Below are positions 54,534 to 63,233 of a DNA stretch of 64,000 nucleotides, piece by piece. The stretch comes from Ignavibacteria bacterium. Lineage in GTDB: Bacteria > Bacteroidota > Ignavibacteria > Kapaibacteriales > Kapaibacteriaceae. A program made the position numbers and the translations under genes. The stretch lies in the NCBI GenBank assembly GCA_013204605.1, contig JABMNI010000063.1, positions 1-64,000 on the forward strand. The letters are read 5' to 3'. Position 1 is the stretch's first letter, and every line of letters starts with the position of its first letter. A model generated the notes under the pieces. It was not told the origin of the DNA and made no database searches. It worked only from the letters and a program-made list of their open reading frames with translations.

Positions 54534-55268
54534 ATGCGAATACTCTACTTTCTCCTCCCTCTACTTCTGCTGCCAGGCTTCCTGTTGTGTCAAGTACCAA
54601 CACAGACCAGCATGCAAATATTCCTGTCCGAAAATTCTGTTCCACTGCAAGGTACTCGCCAGCTCACTGTTCGCTGGTACTCAACTGCGGTAGGGGGCTT
54701 TCCAGAAAACACAGAGGTTTTACAAGCACAATTCACCGATGGCTACGCATCTATTGTGTTGGGTACAACCGACCCTGTTTCCGATACCATGTTGATGCGT
54801 GGGACGGTATGGGTAGGGCTGCAGTTAGATTCTGATCCGGAGTACTCGCCACGGACCATGGTGCTCAGTACACCCTTCGCGCGAATTGCACAACGCGCAA
54901 TCGAGGCACAGTCACTCAGCAAGGAAGTAACCGGCGTTGTTACCAGTGTAAATGAAATTGCGGGCAACGTAATTCTTGTTGGAGGCGTCGGAATTGCGGT
55001 TGCGCGAAGAGGACCCATCATAACAATTTCATCAACAGACCTTGTTGAAACAGGTGAGGTGTTTGGTACAGACACTGATTTCGAATTTGTAATAATTCCA
55101 AAAACAAAAATTTCTTCCTCATCATGTGTCACAGTTAATGTGTCATCGGCCACTACATCAATATCAGCAACAATCGTAAACATAGATCCCATTAATAATG
55201 TAGTTCGAATACGAACTGCCGCTCCACTTTTGCGCGATGAATCCGTGCGGTGGTCTGTCCACAGATAA
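54534..55268 (+). CDS. Secreted tail-fibre-like protein (cluster member 1)
   Basis: Exported protein of 244 residues with a signal peptide (ILYFLLPLLLLPGFLLCQ). The segment TPFARIAQRAIEAQSL resembles the YALRA-type collar region found in Bacteroidota tail-fibre-like surface proteins. The remainder is a beta-rich repeat region (GVVTSVNEIAGNVILVGGVG). No catalytic motif is seen. It is the first of four exported proteins in a row, all of low hydrophobicity and Ser/Thr/Gly rich. Role unknown; surface fibre or adhesin is inferred. Confidence 0.65.
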   Translation: MRILYFLLPLLLLPGFLLCQVPTQTSMQIFLSENSVPLQGTRQLTVRWYSTAVGGFPENTEVLQAQFTDGYASIVLGTTDPVSDTMLMRGTVWVGLQLDSDPEYSPRTMVLSTPFARIAQRAIEAQSLSKEVTGVVTSVNEIAGNVILVGGVGIAVARRGPIITISSTDLVETGEVFGTDTDFEFVIIPKTKISSSSCVTVNVSSATTSISATIVNIDPINNVVRIRTAAPLLRDESVRWSVHR

Positions 55269-55302
55269 TTCTCATTCACATTTTTTTAACTACGGAGGCA
55301 TT

Positions 55303-56202
55303 ATGCTATCTCAGTTTCGCGGTGCGCTAGTTGCACTACTTTTTATTGGTTGCGGTCAATTGGTCTACGGCCAGAGTCAGACAACCGGCACCCTCAATCT
55401 CAGGAATTCACAACCTGAAACGGTTTCACTTTCTATTCCCAATGCAGGCGTAACGGGCTACAAACTCCTGCTACCACCTACTATTGGAGCAAACGGTCAA
55501 TCCATGGTGGTTAACAACATCACGGGAACCACTGCCTCGCTCGGATGGATTGATGCAGCTTTTTGGCAACTCAACGGATCAGCAATTACTACCGGAGGTA
55601 CTGCTGCAAACCAACAGTACTTGGGTACAAGTAATGCTCAAGATCTCGTGTTGGCCTCAAATGGTTCAGAGGCATTCCGAATAGTTGGAATTGCCGGACC
55701 AACACAAGGCTACATTGGATTTGGAACAACCACTCCGCAGGCACCAATTGATTTTGCAAAGAATGTTTTGCTGTCGAACAATGGTGTACCATCGGAACTG
55801 CGATTTGCCGAGCCTTCAGTAGCTGGAACTAATTACACAGCTTTTCGAGCCAAGGCGCAGGTTGCCGACATTTCGTACACATTGCCGGATGCGTTACCAA
55901 CCTCCGATGACATGGCATTAACTGCAACTACCGGTGGCGTGATGTCGTGGCAAAGTAAGACTCAGGAAATAGGACGTGGGGTATTCATTCCAATCGTTGG
56001 TGATCACATTCATGTTATTAACACCGGCACATTCGATCTTACCGCCACAAGTGTTCCTATCGTTAGCATGATGAATCCAGCCGGCACTACAATTGGAATC
56101 GGTGTTACGGCAATCGATGCCGTCGGAAAAACCATCACCGTCGAAACTTCCGTTAACCTTGGTCCAGCAGATCGGATTTGCTGGCTTCTCATCAATCCGT
56201 AA
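55303..56202 (+). CDS. Secreted tail-fibre-like protein (cluster member 2)
   Basis: Protein of about 299 residues. A signal peptide (ALVALLFIGCGQLVYGQ) precedes a beta-rich region. The block WQLNGSAITTGGTAANQQYLGTS and DLVLASNGSEAFRI is the same pattern that recurs in Bacteroidota tail-fibre-like surface proteins (xNG-x-GTxxNxxxLGT...xxLVxxxN). ATG 55303 is fixed by GGAGG eight bases upstream. The further-upstream frame is not coding. Role unknown. Confidence 0.72.
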   Translation: MLSQFRGALVALLFIGCGQLVYGQSQTTGTLNLRNSQPETVSLSIPNAGVTGYKLLLPPTIGANGQSMVVNNITGTTASLGWIDAAFWQLNGSAITTGGTAANQQYLGTSNAQDLVLASNGSEAFRIVGIAGPTQGYIGFGTTTPQAPIDFAKNVLLSNNGVPSELRFAEPSVAGTNYTAFRAKAQVADISYTLPDALPTSDDMALTATTGGVMSWQSKTQEIGRGVFIPIVGDHIHVINTGTFDLTATSVPIVSMMNPAGTTIGIGVTAIDAVGKTITVETSVNLGPADRICWLLINP

Positions 56203-56220
56203 TACCTATTCTCACCTTTC

Positions 56221-57675
56221 ATGCGCCAGACCATCATAATAATTCTCTTGGTTATTTCCGTGCCCGTCTATTGTCAGACCCTTTCTACGGGTAGGCTGAT
56301 TATTTCGGGCACGGGATGGGATGGGGTCAGCGGTGCACTAATCGGTACTGCCGAAACCACTCCGTTAGTCATAGCAAACCTTTCCCCGGTTGGACAACCA
56401 ATTAGACTACTGGGTGGTGACAACGGCGCCACCACAGCACTGGAAATTGGAGCCGCCGCCGATGTCTGGATTCGGGGTCCACTGAGCGTTGGACAATTCA
56501 CGGGCGCCGGACTTCAGGAGATAATGCGAATTGGTTCCATCCTTGCAACAAACGGAATTGGACTAGTAGTTGATCTCATTGGGAGTTCAACGTCAACGGG
56601 ATTGGTTGTTCGAAGTATTGGTCTATCCGGCTCCGACAATGCAGGAATTATTCTGCAAAGCGTGGCAAATGGTTTTGGAACCGGCATGCGGTTCGGAGGT
56701 CCAACGGGTTCAGGTAGACCGGTATTATCAACAGGAATCGATATCACTGGCGGAGTGGGCGTTCGATATAACGCGCTAAACTCAGGCACGGGCACGGCAT
56801 ACGAAATTGGCGGCACCACAGCGCCCCTTAAAGGAATTGAAGTCACCACGGCCGGCGCAGCCAATGCCGGTGTGACAGCTAAAGCAAACTCCAACGGCGT
56901 TGGTGTAATTGGAACGTCACTCTCCGGTTCATACACGGTAATTCCAGCAACAATGCGAACAGGTGTGCACGGTTACGCCGCAACTAATAGCAACATAGGT
57001 TCAGATACAATTGTTGGTACACTAGGCACCACCGTACGAGGTGGCAGTGGTGGAACGGCAACTACAAGCATTGGAATTCTTGGCAGAACAACAAGTAGCG
57101 GGACGTCGCACGCCGGAACGGCAATAGGTGTAGTGGGAACTGCCTCGGCGAATTCACCAGGAATTGCAAATGCAATAGGAGGATTTTTCACAACTGAGCC
57201 GAGTTCGCAGTCACTTTCGCTTGTAGCTATAGGGTCGGATAATTTTCTTGGGAGCGCGGTACACCGAATTCCAATTGCACTATCCTCTTCCACGATTACA
57301 TCAAATACTCTGTCCACCACCTTTCTGTACTCGACAGACATAAGCGGTACTCTCCAGTTGTCGTCACTAACAAATTCGGTTCTCGCCGTAGGCGCGAATG
57401 ATGACGTCGTACTCGGTCCGGGAGTAATTATCAAGGTCACCGCGCAGAATCTTGTTTCTCAACTCACGGGCATTGCCAACGGCACTATTGGCAGATTAGT
57501 CACCTTGCTTTGCGTTAACGGAATCATACGCGTAATGCATGAGAACGTTGGATCAATTGCTGCAAACCGAATTAGAATACCCAATGGATTGACAATCGAT
57601 ATTGGAGCAGAAGGCTCTATTACCCTTTGGTATGATTCCGAAATTAACCGATGGAGAACACTGAATGTGGAATAG
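56221..57675 (+). CDS. Secreted tail-fibre-like protein (cluster member 3)
   Basis: Protein of 484 residues: signal peptide (IIIILLVISVPVYCQ) followed by long Gly/Thr/Ser-rich beta repeats (LSTGRLIISGTGWDGVSGA, TGLVVRSIGLSGSD, TSIGILGRTTSSG). It has no catalytic site and no T9SS sorting domain. This style suggests a trimeric beta-helix fibre. The next gene starts 11 bases before its stop. Function unknown; likely surface exposed. Confidence 0.7.
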   Translation: MRQTIIIILLVISVPVYCQTLSTGRLIISGTGWDGVSGALIGTAETTPLVIANLSPVGQPIRLLGGDNGATTALEIGAAADVWIRGPLSVGQFTGAGLQEIMRIGSILATNGIGLVVDLIGSSTSTGLVVRSIGLSGSDNAGIILQSVANGFGTGMRFGGPTGSGRPVLSTGIDITGGVGVRYNALNSGTGTAYEIGGTTAPLKGIEVTTAGAANAGVTAKANSNGVGVIGTSLSGSYTVIPATMRTGVHGYAATNSNIGSDTIVGTLGTTVRGGSGGTATTSIGILGRTTSSGTSHAGTAIGVVGTASANSPGIANAIGGFFTTEPSSQSLSLVAIGSDNFLGSAVHRIPIALSSSTITSNTLSTTFLYSTDISGTLQLSSLTNSVLAVGANDDVVLGPGVIIKVTAQNLVSQLTGIANGTIGRLVTLLCVNGIIRVMHENVGSIAANRIRIPNGLTIDIGAEGSITLWYDSEINRWRTLNVE

Positions 57676-60193
57676 TACAACTAGTGCGCAGGGACTTTCG
57701 CGTTTGCCTTCGTGCTTGCCTTCGCGTCGGCTTTTTTGTTGGCTTGGTAGTTGGTGTTGTTTTAAAACAATAGTGTTGATACTGTCATCTTCGTTGACAA
57801 TGCCAGCTCAAATACTTACTAGTCTCACCACCGTTCACTATGCCAAAGTGATCGACATAGATACGTGTAGTCAATCCATTTTACTTGAAGCATCTAGCCC
57901 CTTTTCCGACAATGATGTTGTGGCGATAATTCAAATGAAGGGGGCTGAATTTGACACTACCATATCCCAAAGTTTTGGACGTATCATTGGCGCAAACTCG
58001 GCAGGACGGTTTGAATTTCTTCGAATTCGACTGACAACAGGAAAGTGGTGCAACTACTCGGCACCGTTGCAGTTTGTGTACAAACCACAAATGGAAGTAC
58101 AGTTGTGTAGTGTAGTAAGCGGCGTAAACATTGCTGTGGACACTACAATGTACGTTCGTAAATACACGAATGGCGTCGGTGGAATTGTAGTGCTGCGTGC
58201 AACGGATACATTGTTTTTGCACTCGGATATTCTAGCTGAAGGGTCAGGGTTTAGTGGCGGCAGCGCTAGTATAAGTGGTTTCGACACGAATCGAATTGAG
58301 TCTGTTTTTACAGATCTGGCAGGTGCTTCCGGCTATCACGGTGAAACCGTTGCACAGGTGAAACCGAACGTCAGCACGGGAAGAAACTCAGTGTGTACCG
58401 GTGGGGGCGGTGGAAACGCCCGCAATTCAGGTGGTGGCGGCGGAGCGAATTCTGGTGACGGAGGCAACGGAGGATTTCAAACAAGTGAATACGAGCAGTT
58501 GGACATCGGCGGACTAGGTGGGAAAAGTTTGGGTAACTCATCATTTGATTTAACCGTTCATCCGGGCGGTGGTGGGGGAGGTGGGCAACAGAACGATTTT
58601 CTCGGGACTGCGGGTGGCAGTGGCGGCGGAATTGTGATTTTAATCGCAGATTTCATAAAAAGTAAAAGCAATGTTGTAGTCAATGCGAGGGGGCTGAGTG
58701 CCTTCGATTCAAGAGACGATGGCGCTGGCGGCGGTGGTGCGGGAGGTACCGTAATAATTGATGCCGGTGCAGCCACGGACTTAGTAACGGTTGATGTATC
58801 AGGTGGAAATGGTGGGAATGCCGATGGTACGATTCGATGCTATGGTCCGGGTGGTGGGGGCGGGGGCGGGGTTGTGTGGGCTGACACTTCGACGCTTCAA
58901 AATTTGTACTGTGTTTTAGACGGTGGAATTGGAGGAAGTACTTTTTCACCAGACTCAATTTGTAGTCCGAAGTCCAACTACGGATCCAACAATGGTAATC
59001 CCGGTTCACTGAAATTATTGCCAGAGAACATTACGTACTTCAGCCGAAGAAAAAACGTGATTGTTTATTTGACTCGTGACTCAATTTGCGAAGGCGACTA
59101 CGACACGTTGGTAGTCGAAAACGGAAGTACAATTGTCAATTTTCCTTTCGGAAAACGTATCTCAGAAAATCCTGATACAATTGTGATTGGTCCAGTTTCA
59201 GCCACGATGAAACTATCAATCCCTATTGTATCAACTAGTGGGTGTTTAATAACAGACAGCGTAACAATCAATATGCAGCCACTGCCAATGCCTGTTCTTA
59301 CAGTCTCAGATACCATTGTGGGCTCAGAGTTGGATACTGTTGAATTTGCAACAACAAAAATGTATTCGCGATATGAGTGGAGCAACGGCGATACCAATCC
59401 ATCTACTACAGTCGTTGGGAACAATGCTATTCAAGTACGAGTTTGGTCGGAACAGGGCTGCAGTGGACTGTCGCTGGTTAGTACGGTCAAGGTGAGTAGG
59501 ATTGCCGGGACCATACAGCTTGAAATAGGTGACGTATCGGGGGCTCCCGGTGATACAGTTCAAGTGCCCATCTTGATTAGAGTGTTAGACACGCTAACCG
59601 TGCAGGCACAAATCGAGGTCGAAATTTCTACTGATGCCAGTTGTTTGATTCCAATTGACGGCCCACTCAACATTTCAAACCAACGAATTTTGATGCTCAA
59701 GAAATTTACGCTTGATGCTACACCTCCTGATTCATTTGTTTACGTCATACCTATGATGTGTGCCTTGGGGGAGAGCATTAATTCAAAAATTTCAATTAAT
59801 ACAATTTCTGCGTTACCTCCACCAGTTCAAATTGAACCGAAACGCGATGGCGAACTTACTCTTACCAAGGTATGTTTGGCTGGTGACGCGCCAAGGCTCT
59901 TTTCACCCTATGCGCGCGTGCTGAGAAAGGGAAGTCCAGAGCCTATTAACATTGATTTTGATCCTCATGTTATTGACTCACTAGACGAACAGTTGAAATG
60001 TGCCTCGCAAAGTGGTGTTGGATTTCACGCTGATGTATCCGCAGTGTCTATCAACGGGAACGAAATTCCCGTTCATCTTGAATGTTCTAAATATGCGATA
60101 AAAGTGAGTCTGCCCATTTGGGTAAGTGGGCTGGTGGCAATAGCTATTAGGAGATGCGGCTTCGTAAAAATGAGCGTTTTCTGGATTGACTGA
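57665..60193 (+). CDS. Glycine-rich secreted protein with cohesin-like segment (cluster member 4)
   Basis: Protein of 842 residues. The hydrophobic signal segment (KTIVLILSSSLTMPAQ) comes after a ~33-residue leader. Residues ~150-430 are very glycine-rich (GGGGGNARNSGGGGGANSG, HPGGGGGGG). A later segment has LEIGDVSGAPGDTVQVPILI, which resembles the start of a cohesin domain. It ends without a T9SS sorting domain (ISVSLPI...FWID). Function unknown. It overlaps the preceding gene by 11 bases, and the strongly Gly-rich codons explain the GGT/GGG-rich DNA at 58380-58890. Confidence 0.7.
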   Translation: MWNSTTSAQGLSRLPSCLPSRRLFCWLGSWCCFKTIVLILSSSLTMPAQILTSLTTVHYAKVIDIDTCSQSILLEASSPFSDNDVVAIIQMKGAEFDTTISQSFGRIIGANSAGRFEFLRIRLTTGKWCNYSAPLQFVYKPQMEVQLCSVVSGVNIAVDTTMYVRKYTNGVGGIVVLRATDTLFLHSDILAEGSGFSGGSASISGFDTNRIESVFTDLAGASGYHGETVAQVKPNVSTGRNSVCTGGGGGNARNSGGGGGANSGDGGNGGFQTSEYEQLDIGGLGGKSLGNSSFDLTVHPGGGGGGGQQNDFLGTAGGSGGGIVILIADFIKSKSNVVVNARGLSAFDSRDDGAGGGGAGGTVIIDAGAATDLVTVDVSGGNGGNADGTIRCYGPGGGGGGGVVWADTSTLQNLYCVLDGGIGGSTFSPDSICSPKSNYGSNNGNPGSLKLLPENITYFSRRKNVIVYLTRDSICEGDYDTLVVENGSTIVNFPFGKRISENPDTIVIGPVSATMKLSIPIVSTSGCLITDSVTINMQPLPMPVLTVSDTIVGSELDTVEFATTKMYSRYEWSNGDTNPSTTVVGNNAIQVRVWSEQGCSGLSLVSTVKVSRIAGTIQLEIGDVSGAPGDTVQVPILIRVLDTLTVQAQIEVEISTDASCLIPIDGPLNISNQRILMLKKFTLDATPPDSFVYVIPMMCALGESINSKISINTISALPPPVQIEPKRDGELTLTKVCLAGDAPRLFSPYARVLRKGSPEPINIDFDPHVIDSLDEQLKCASQSGVGFHADVSAVSINGNEIPVHLECSKYAIKVSLPIWVSGLVAIAIRRCGFVKMSVFWID

Positions 60194-60215
60194 AAAATGT
60201 GTTATCTAAAGTCAG

Positions 60216-60255
60216 CGTTATCTATGTCTTCACTTCGTTATCTATGTCTTCACTA
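60216..60255. repeat. Tandem 20-bp duplication at a convergent gene junction
   Basis: A 20-base unit starting CGTTATCTATGTCTTCACT occurs twice head to tail (60216-60235, 60236-60255); only the last base differs (T/A). It lies between the stop of the glycine-rich protein (plus) and that of the cytochrome/FG-GAP protein (minus). No hairpin or gene is seen in it. Confidence 0.9.
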
Positions 60256-60261
60256 CGTAAA

Positions 60262-61842
60262 TTACTTACGCAAGTTATTTTTGAGCACCAGTGCAGAGAC
60301 TCCACCTTCCACCCAGCCCTTTTGAATTTCATCGGGTATGTTGGCGGGACCATATGAGACATTTCCTAACACAATGTCGGTGTCACCGTCGCCATCAACA
60401 TCGGCTACATCAAAAACTAACCAGCGTCCGGAAGTTGACTTTGAATACGTTAGCACTCGTGAAGCGTCGGGTAACTCGTTATACAGTCGAACAAGTCCAA
60501 CAAGACTGTCCGACAAGTTCGGGAAATACGAGAACACAAACATGTCTTTAGAACTGGCCAACGAGAAATTTTCAAATGCAGCGCCATAGGCTCCGTACAT
60601 TGGATAAAATTCAACTTGTGAGTACTTCATTTCCTTACTTCCCACATACACATAGACTCCATGGTATGGCTTGTTGGGTGGATTATCGTAATCACCATTA
60701 TCTCCCGTGGTGAGGATAATATCGGGGTAGGAATCGTGGTTCCAATCTGTAAATCCAAACCATGATGAACCAAATGACGGCGGGAGTGTGATTAATTCTT
60801 GCGACTCGAAAAGCCCCTTACCCTTATTGATATACGCAAAGAGTCCTTCGCGAGCCTGGGCCATTTGAGCTATAATATCGGGCTTTCCATCGGAATTCAA
60901 ATCGGCTATTTGCGTTCTAATTGCACCGGGCTGGGCGAGCAATTCGTGATACACAAATCGTCGATTGCGTTTTACTTCAAACCATCCAAGCTGACCCAAC
61001 AAGTTGCCATATTCGCACACCACAAAATCGCGGATTCCATCGTTGTTTAAATCGGCAGCTATGATGTGAGTGGGACGGCGTAAATTTTTAACTATCGTGG
61101 TGACGGTTGGTGAGCCGTTTTTCCAAACGATTTTTTTAATCGAACCTATTGCGGAATCATGCGGGAGCAGCTTTCCCATGTCTGTCACGTACCATGCGTC
61201 CGGCTCGATTGCAATCCCCGACGGCGGACCATCAAGCTTTATCGTGTGTTTCACATCGCCATTCAGAGTGCAAACTCGCAACTCATTTGTAAAACCGTCA
61301 CCAATTATCAACTGCTTTGTTGCTGAATCAAACTTCACTAGTGTTGTCATAGGAGGAACGATGCCCAACCGAATTTCTTGGACGTCAAACACCGTGGTGT
61401 CTACAGAAGCATTCGGGATAACAACCGTAGGTAATTCCAACGGCGCATTGTCCACGAAATACAAAGCAATCTTAAACCACTCATCTTCGGTAATGAGCGG
61501 ATGGATAGGAAAGAACGACTCCAAATCATGCGGTAGTTTTTCGCGATGCGGAAGCTGGTCCAAACCCATATACCTACGCATGGTGGGGAACACCTTACTC
61601 AACCAAGTTGCCTGATCTAAATGCTCTGGCTTTGGCAATACATGACAGGTGGCACAGTACACGCCCGCCAACCGCTCACCCTCGCCGCCACCAACGTTAT
61701 TTAACTGCACACCACCACCGCTATTCAACTGCTTTTGGTGAAAAGGGGGCTGCGTGGGACGCTCAGCGTATTGCCATATCCCAAACATCGACAACAACGA
61801 CAGCGCCACAACACTCAATACGTTTGTGGTCACAAACCACAC
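60262..61842 (-). CDS. Exported cytochrome c domain fused to FG-GAP/VCBS repeats
   Basis: Protein of 526 residues. A membrane/signal segment (NVLSVVALSLLSMFGIWQY) precedes a single heme-c motif C63-A-T-C66-H67 followed by a ~90-residue cytochrome-like domain. Four FG-GAP/VCBS-type calcium-loop repeats follow (ADLNNDGIRDF, ADLNSDGKPDI, DWNHDSYPDI, ADVDGDGDTDI). It would be a one-heme protein with a beta-propeller. Electron partner and substrate are unknown. GTG 61842 overlaps the 3' end of purB by 13 bases. It has no T9SS sorting domain. Confidence 0.82.
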   Translation of the reverse strand: MWFVTTNVLSVVALSLLSMFGIWQYAERPTQPPFHQKQLNSGGGVQLNNVGGGEGERLAGVYCATCHVLPKPEHLDQATWLSKVFPTMRRYMGLDQLPHREKLPHDLESFFPIHPLITEDEWFKIALYFVDNAPLELPTVVIPNASVDTTVFDVQEIRLGIVPPMTTLVKFDSATKQLIIGDGFTNELRVCTLNGDVKHTIKLDGPPSGIAIEPDAWYVTDMGKLLPHDSAIGSIKKIVWKNGSPTVTTIVKNLRRPTHIIAADLNNDGIRDFVVCEYGNLLGQLGWFEVKRNRRFVYHELLAQPGAIRTQIADLNSDGKPDIIAQMAQAREGLFAYINKGKGLFESQELITLPPSFGSSWFGFTDWNHDSYPDIILTTGDNGDYDNPPNKPYHGVYVYVGSKEMKYSQVEFYPMYGAYGAAFENFSLASSKDMFVFSYFPNLSDSLVGLVRLYNELPDASRVLTYSKSTSGRWLVFDVADVDGDGDTDIVLGNVSYGPANIPDEIQKGWVEGGVSALVLKNNLRK

Positions 61843-63122
61843 CTAGCAAATATTGCGTCCACATTCTTTAACATTTTCTGATCGTCAAAAATAGATTCTA
61901 ATTCAGCGGTCGATAGTACATTTAATACTTCGCCATCGGCATGTAACGTTTCTAACAACGGTGTTTTTGTCTCCCACGTTTGCATTGCGCTACGCTGCAC
62001 AAGTTTATACGACTCTTCTCTACTCATTCCTTTCTTAACCAAGGCTAATAGCACCGATTGCGAGAATGGAAGACCATGTGTGATGGCCAAGTTGCGCTTC
62101 ATGTTTTCTGGATACACTACCAATTTGTCTATAAGCCCCTTTGCTAAATGGAGCATGTAGTGCAGCGTGATGGTAGAGTCGGGACAAATAACGCGCTCGA
62201 CAGATGAATGCGAAATATCGCGTTCGTGCCACAACGCATTGTTTTCAATCGCCGTCATAGCATTACCGCGTAGCAGTCTAGCCAGCCCGCAAAGACGCTC
62301 GCTTACAATTGGATTCCGTTTATGAGGCATGGCTGACGAACCTTTTTGACCCACCGAAAAATACTCTTCAGCCTCCAGCACTTCTGTACGCTGAAGATGA
62401 CGTACTTCAGTCCCTATTTTTTCGAGAAAACTACCAATAATTGCCAGCGTTGTTAGGTACTCAGCGTGGCGGTCACGTTGTATAACCTGCGTGCTAACCG
62501 GTGCCGGTTTCAAGTCAAGTTTTGCGCAGACCATTTCTTCAACGTGCGGCGAAAGATGCTCGAAAGTTCCAACAGCACCCGAAATCATTCCAACGGAAAT
62601 TGTATCGATAGCTTGTTGCATGCGAACAATGCCGCGCTCGCATTCCATGTACCACAGCGCCAACTTTAAACCAAACGTCGTCGGTTCGGCGTGAATTCCA
62701 TGCGACCTTCCAATGCACACCGTGTTTTTAAACTCTGCGGCACGCCTGCCAAGTATTGCTTTCAAAGCATTGAGGTCTGCCAACAACAACAGACCGGCCT
62801 GACGCAGTTGCACAGCAAGACACGTGTCCAAAACGTCGCTCGACGTCATTCCCAAATGCACAAACCTCGACGCATCACCAACGTACTCAGCAACGTTTGT
62901 GGTGAATGCAATTACGTCGTGTTTGGTTACTTCTTCAATCTCAAGTATTCGATCGACATTGAAATTTCCCTTGGCACGAATCGCCTTTGCAGCTTCCATT
63001 GGAATTTCGCCCAACTCAGCTTGAGCTTCACATGCCAGCGTCTCAATTTCCAACCAAATAGCGTACTTGTTTTGAACTGACCAAATTTTGCCCATCTCCG
63101 GGCGAGTATAACGTTCTATCAT
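61830..63122 (-). CDS. purB: Adenylosuccinate lyase
   Basis: Purine-synthesis enzyme of 430 residues that cleaves SAICAR and adenylosuccinate, releasing fumarate. The fumarase-superfamily signature SVGQKGSSAMPHKRNPI is present. HLGMTSSDVLD is near 90, GRSHGIHAEPTTFG near 140 contains the catalytic histidine, and the N-terminus starts IERYTRPEMGKIWS. Length is normal for bacterial PurB. It shares a 13-base overlap with the downstream cytochrome/FG-GAP gene. A 111-base gap separates it from tsaB. Confidence 0.96.
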   Translation of the reverse strand: MIERYTRPEMGKIWSVQNKYAIWLEIETLACEAQAELGEIPMEAAKAIRAKGNFNVDRILEIEEVTKHDVIAFTTNVAEYVGDASRFVHLGMTSSDVLDTCLAVQLRQAGLLLLADLNALKAILGRRAAEFKNTVCIGRSHGIHAEPTTFGLKLALWYMECERGIVRMQQAIDTISVGMISGAVGTFEHLSPHVEEMVCAKLDLKPAPVSTQVIQRDRHAEYLTTLAIIGSFLEKIGTEVRHLQRTEVLEAEEYFSVGQKGSSAMPHKRNPIVSERLCGLARLLRGNAMTAIENNALWHERDISHSSVERVICPDSTITLHYMLHLAKGLIDKLVVYPENMKRNLAITHGLPFSQSVLLALVKKGMSREESYKLVQRSAMQTWETKTPLLETLHADGEVLNVLSTAELESIFDDQKMLKNVDAIFARCGL

Positions 63123-63233
63123 ATTTTGTTTTCGTTCTATTATTCGTGATTTGGGTTTGTAATTCGATCTATCATTTCGTTCTTCGTTGCGTTGTTCCGC
63201 TTTTCAAAACTACGGTACTGCCAACAGGCATGG

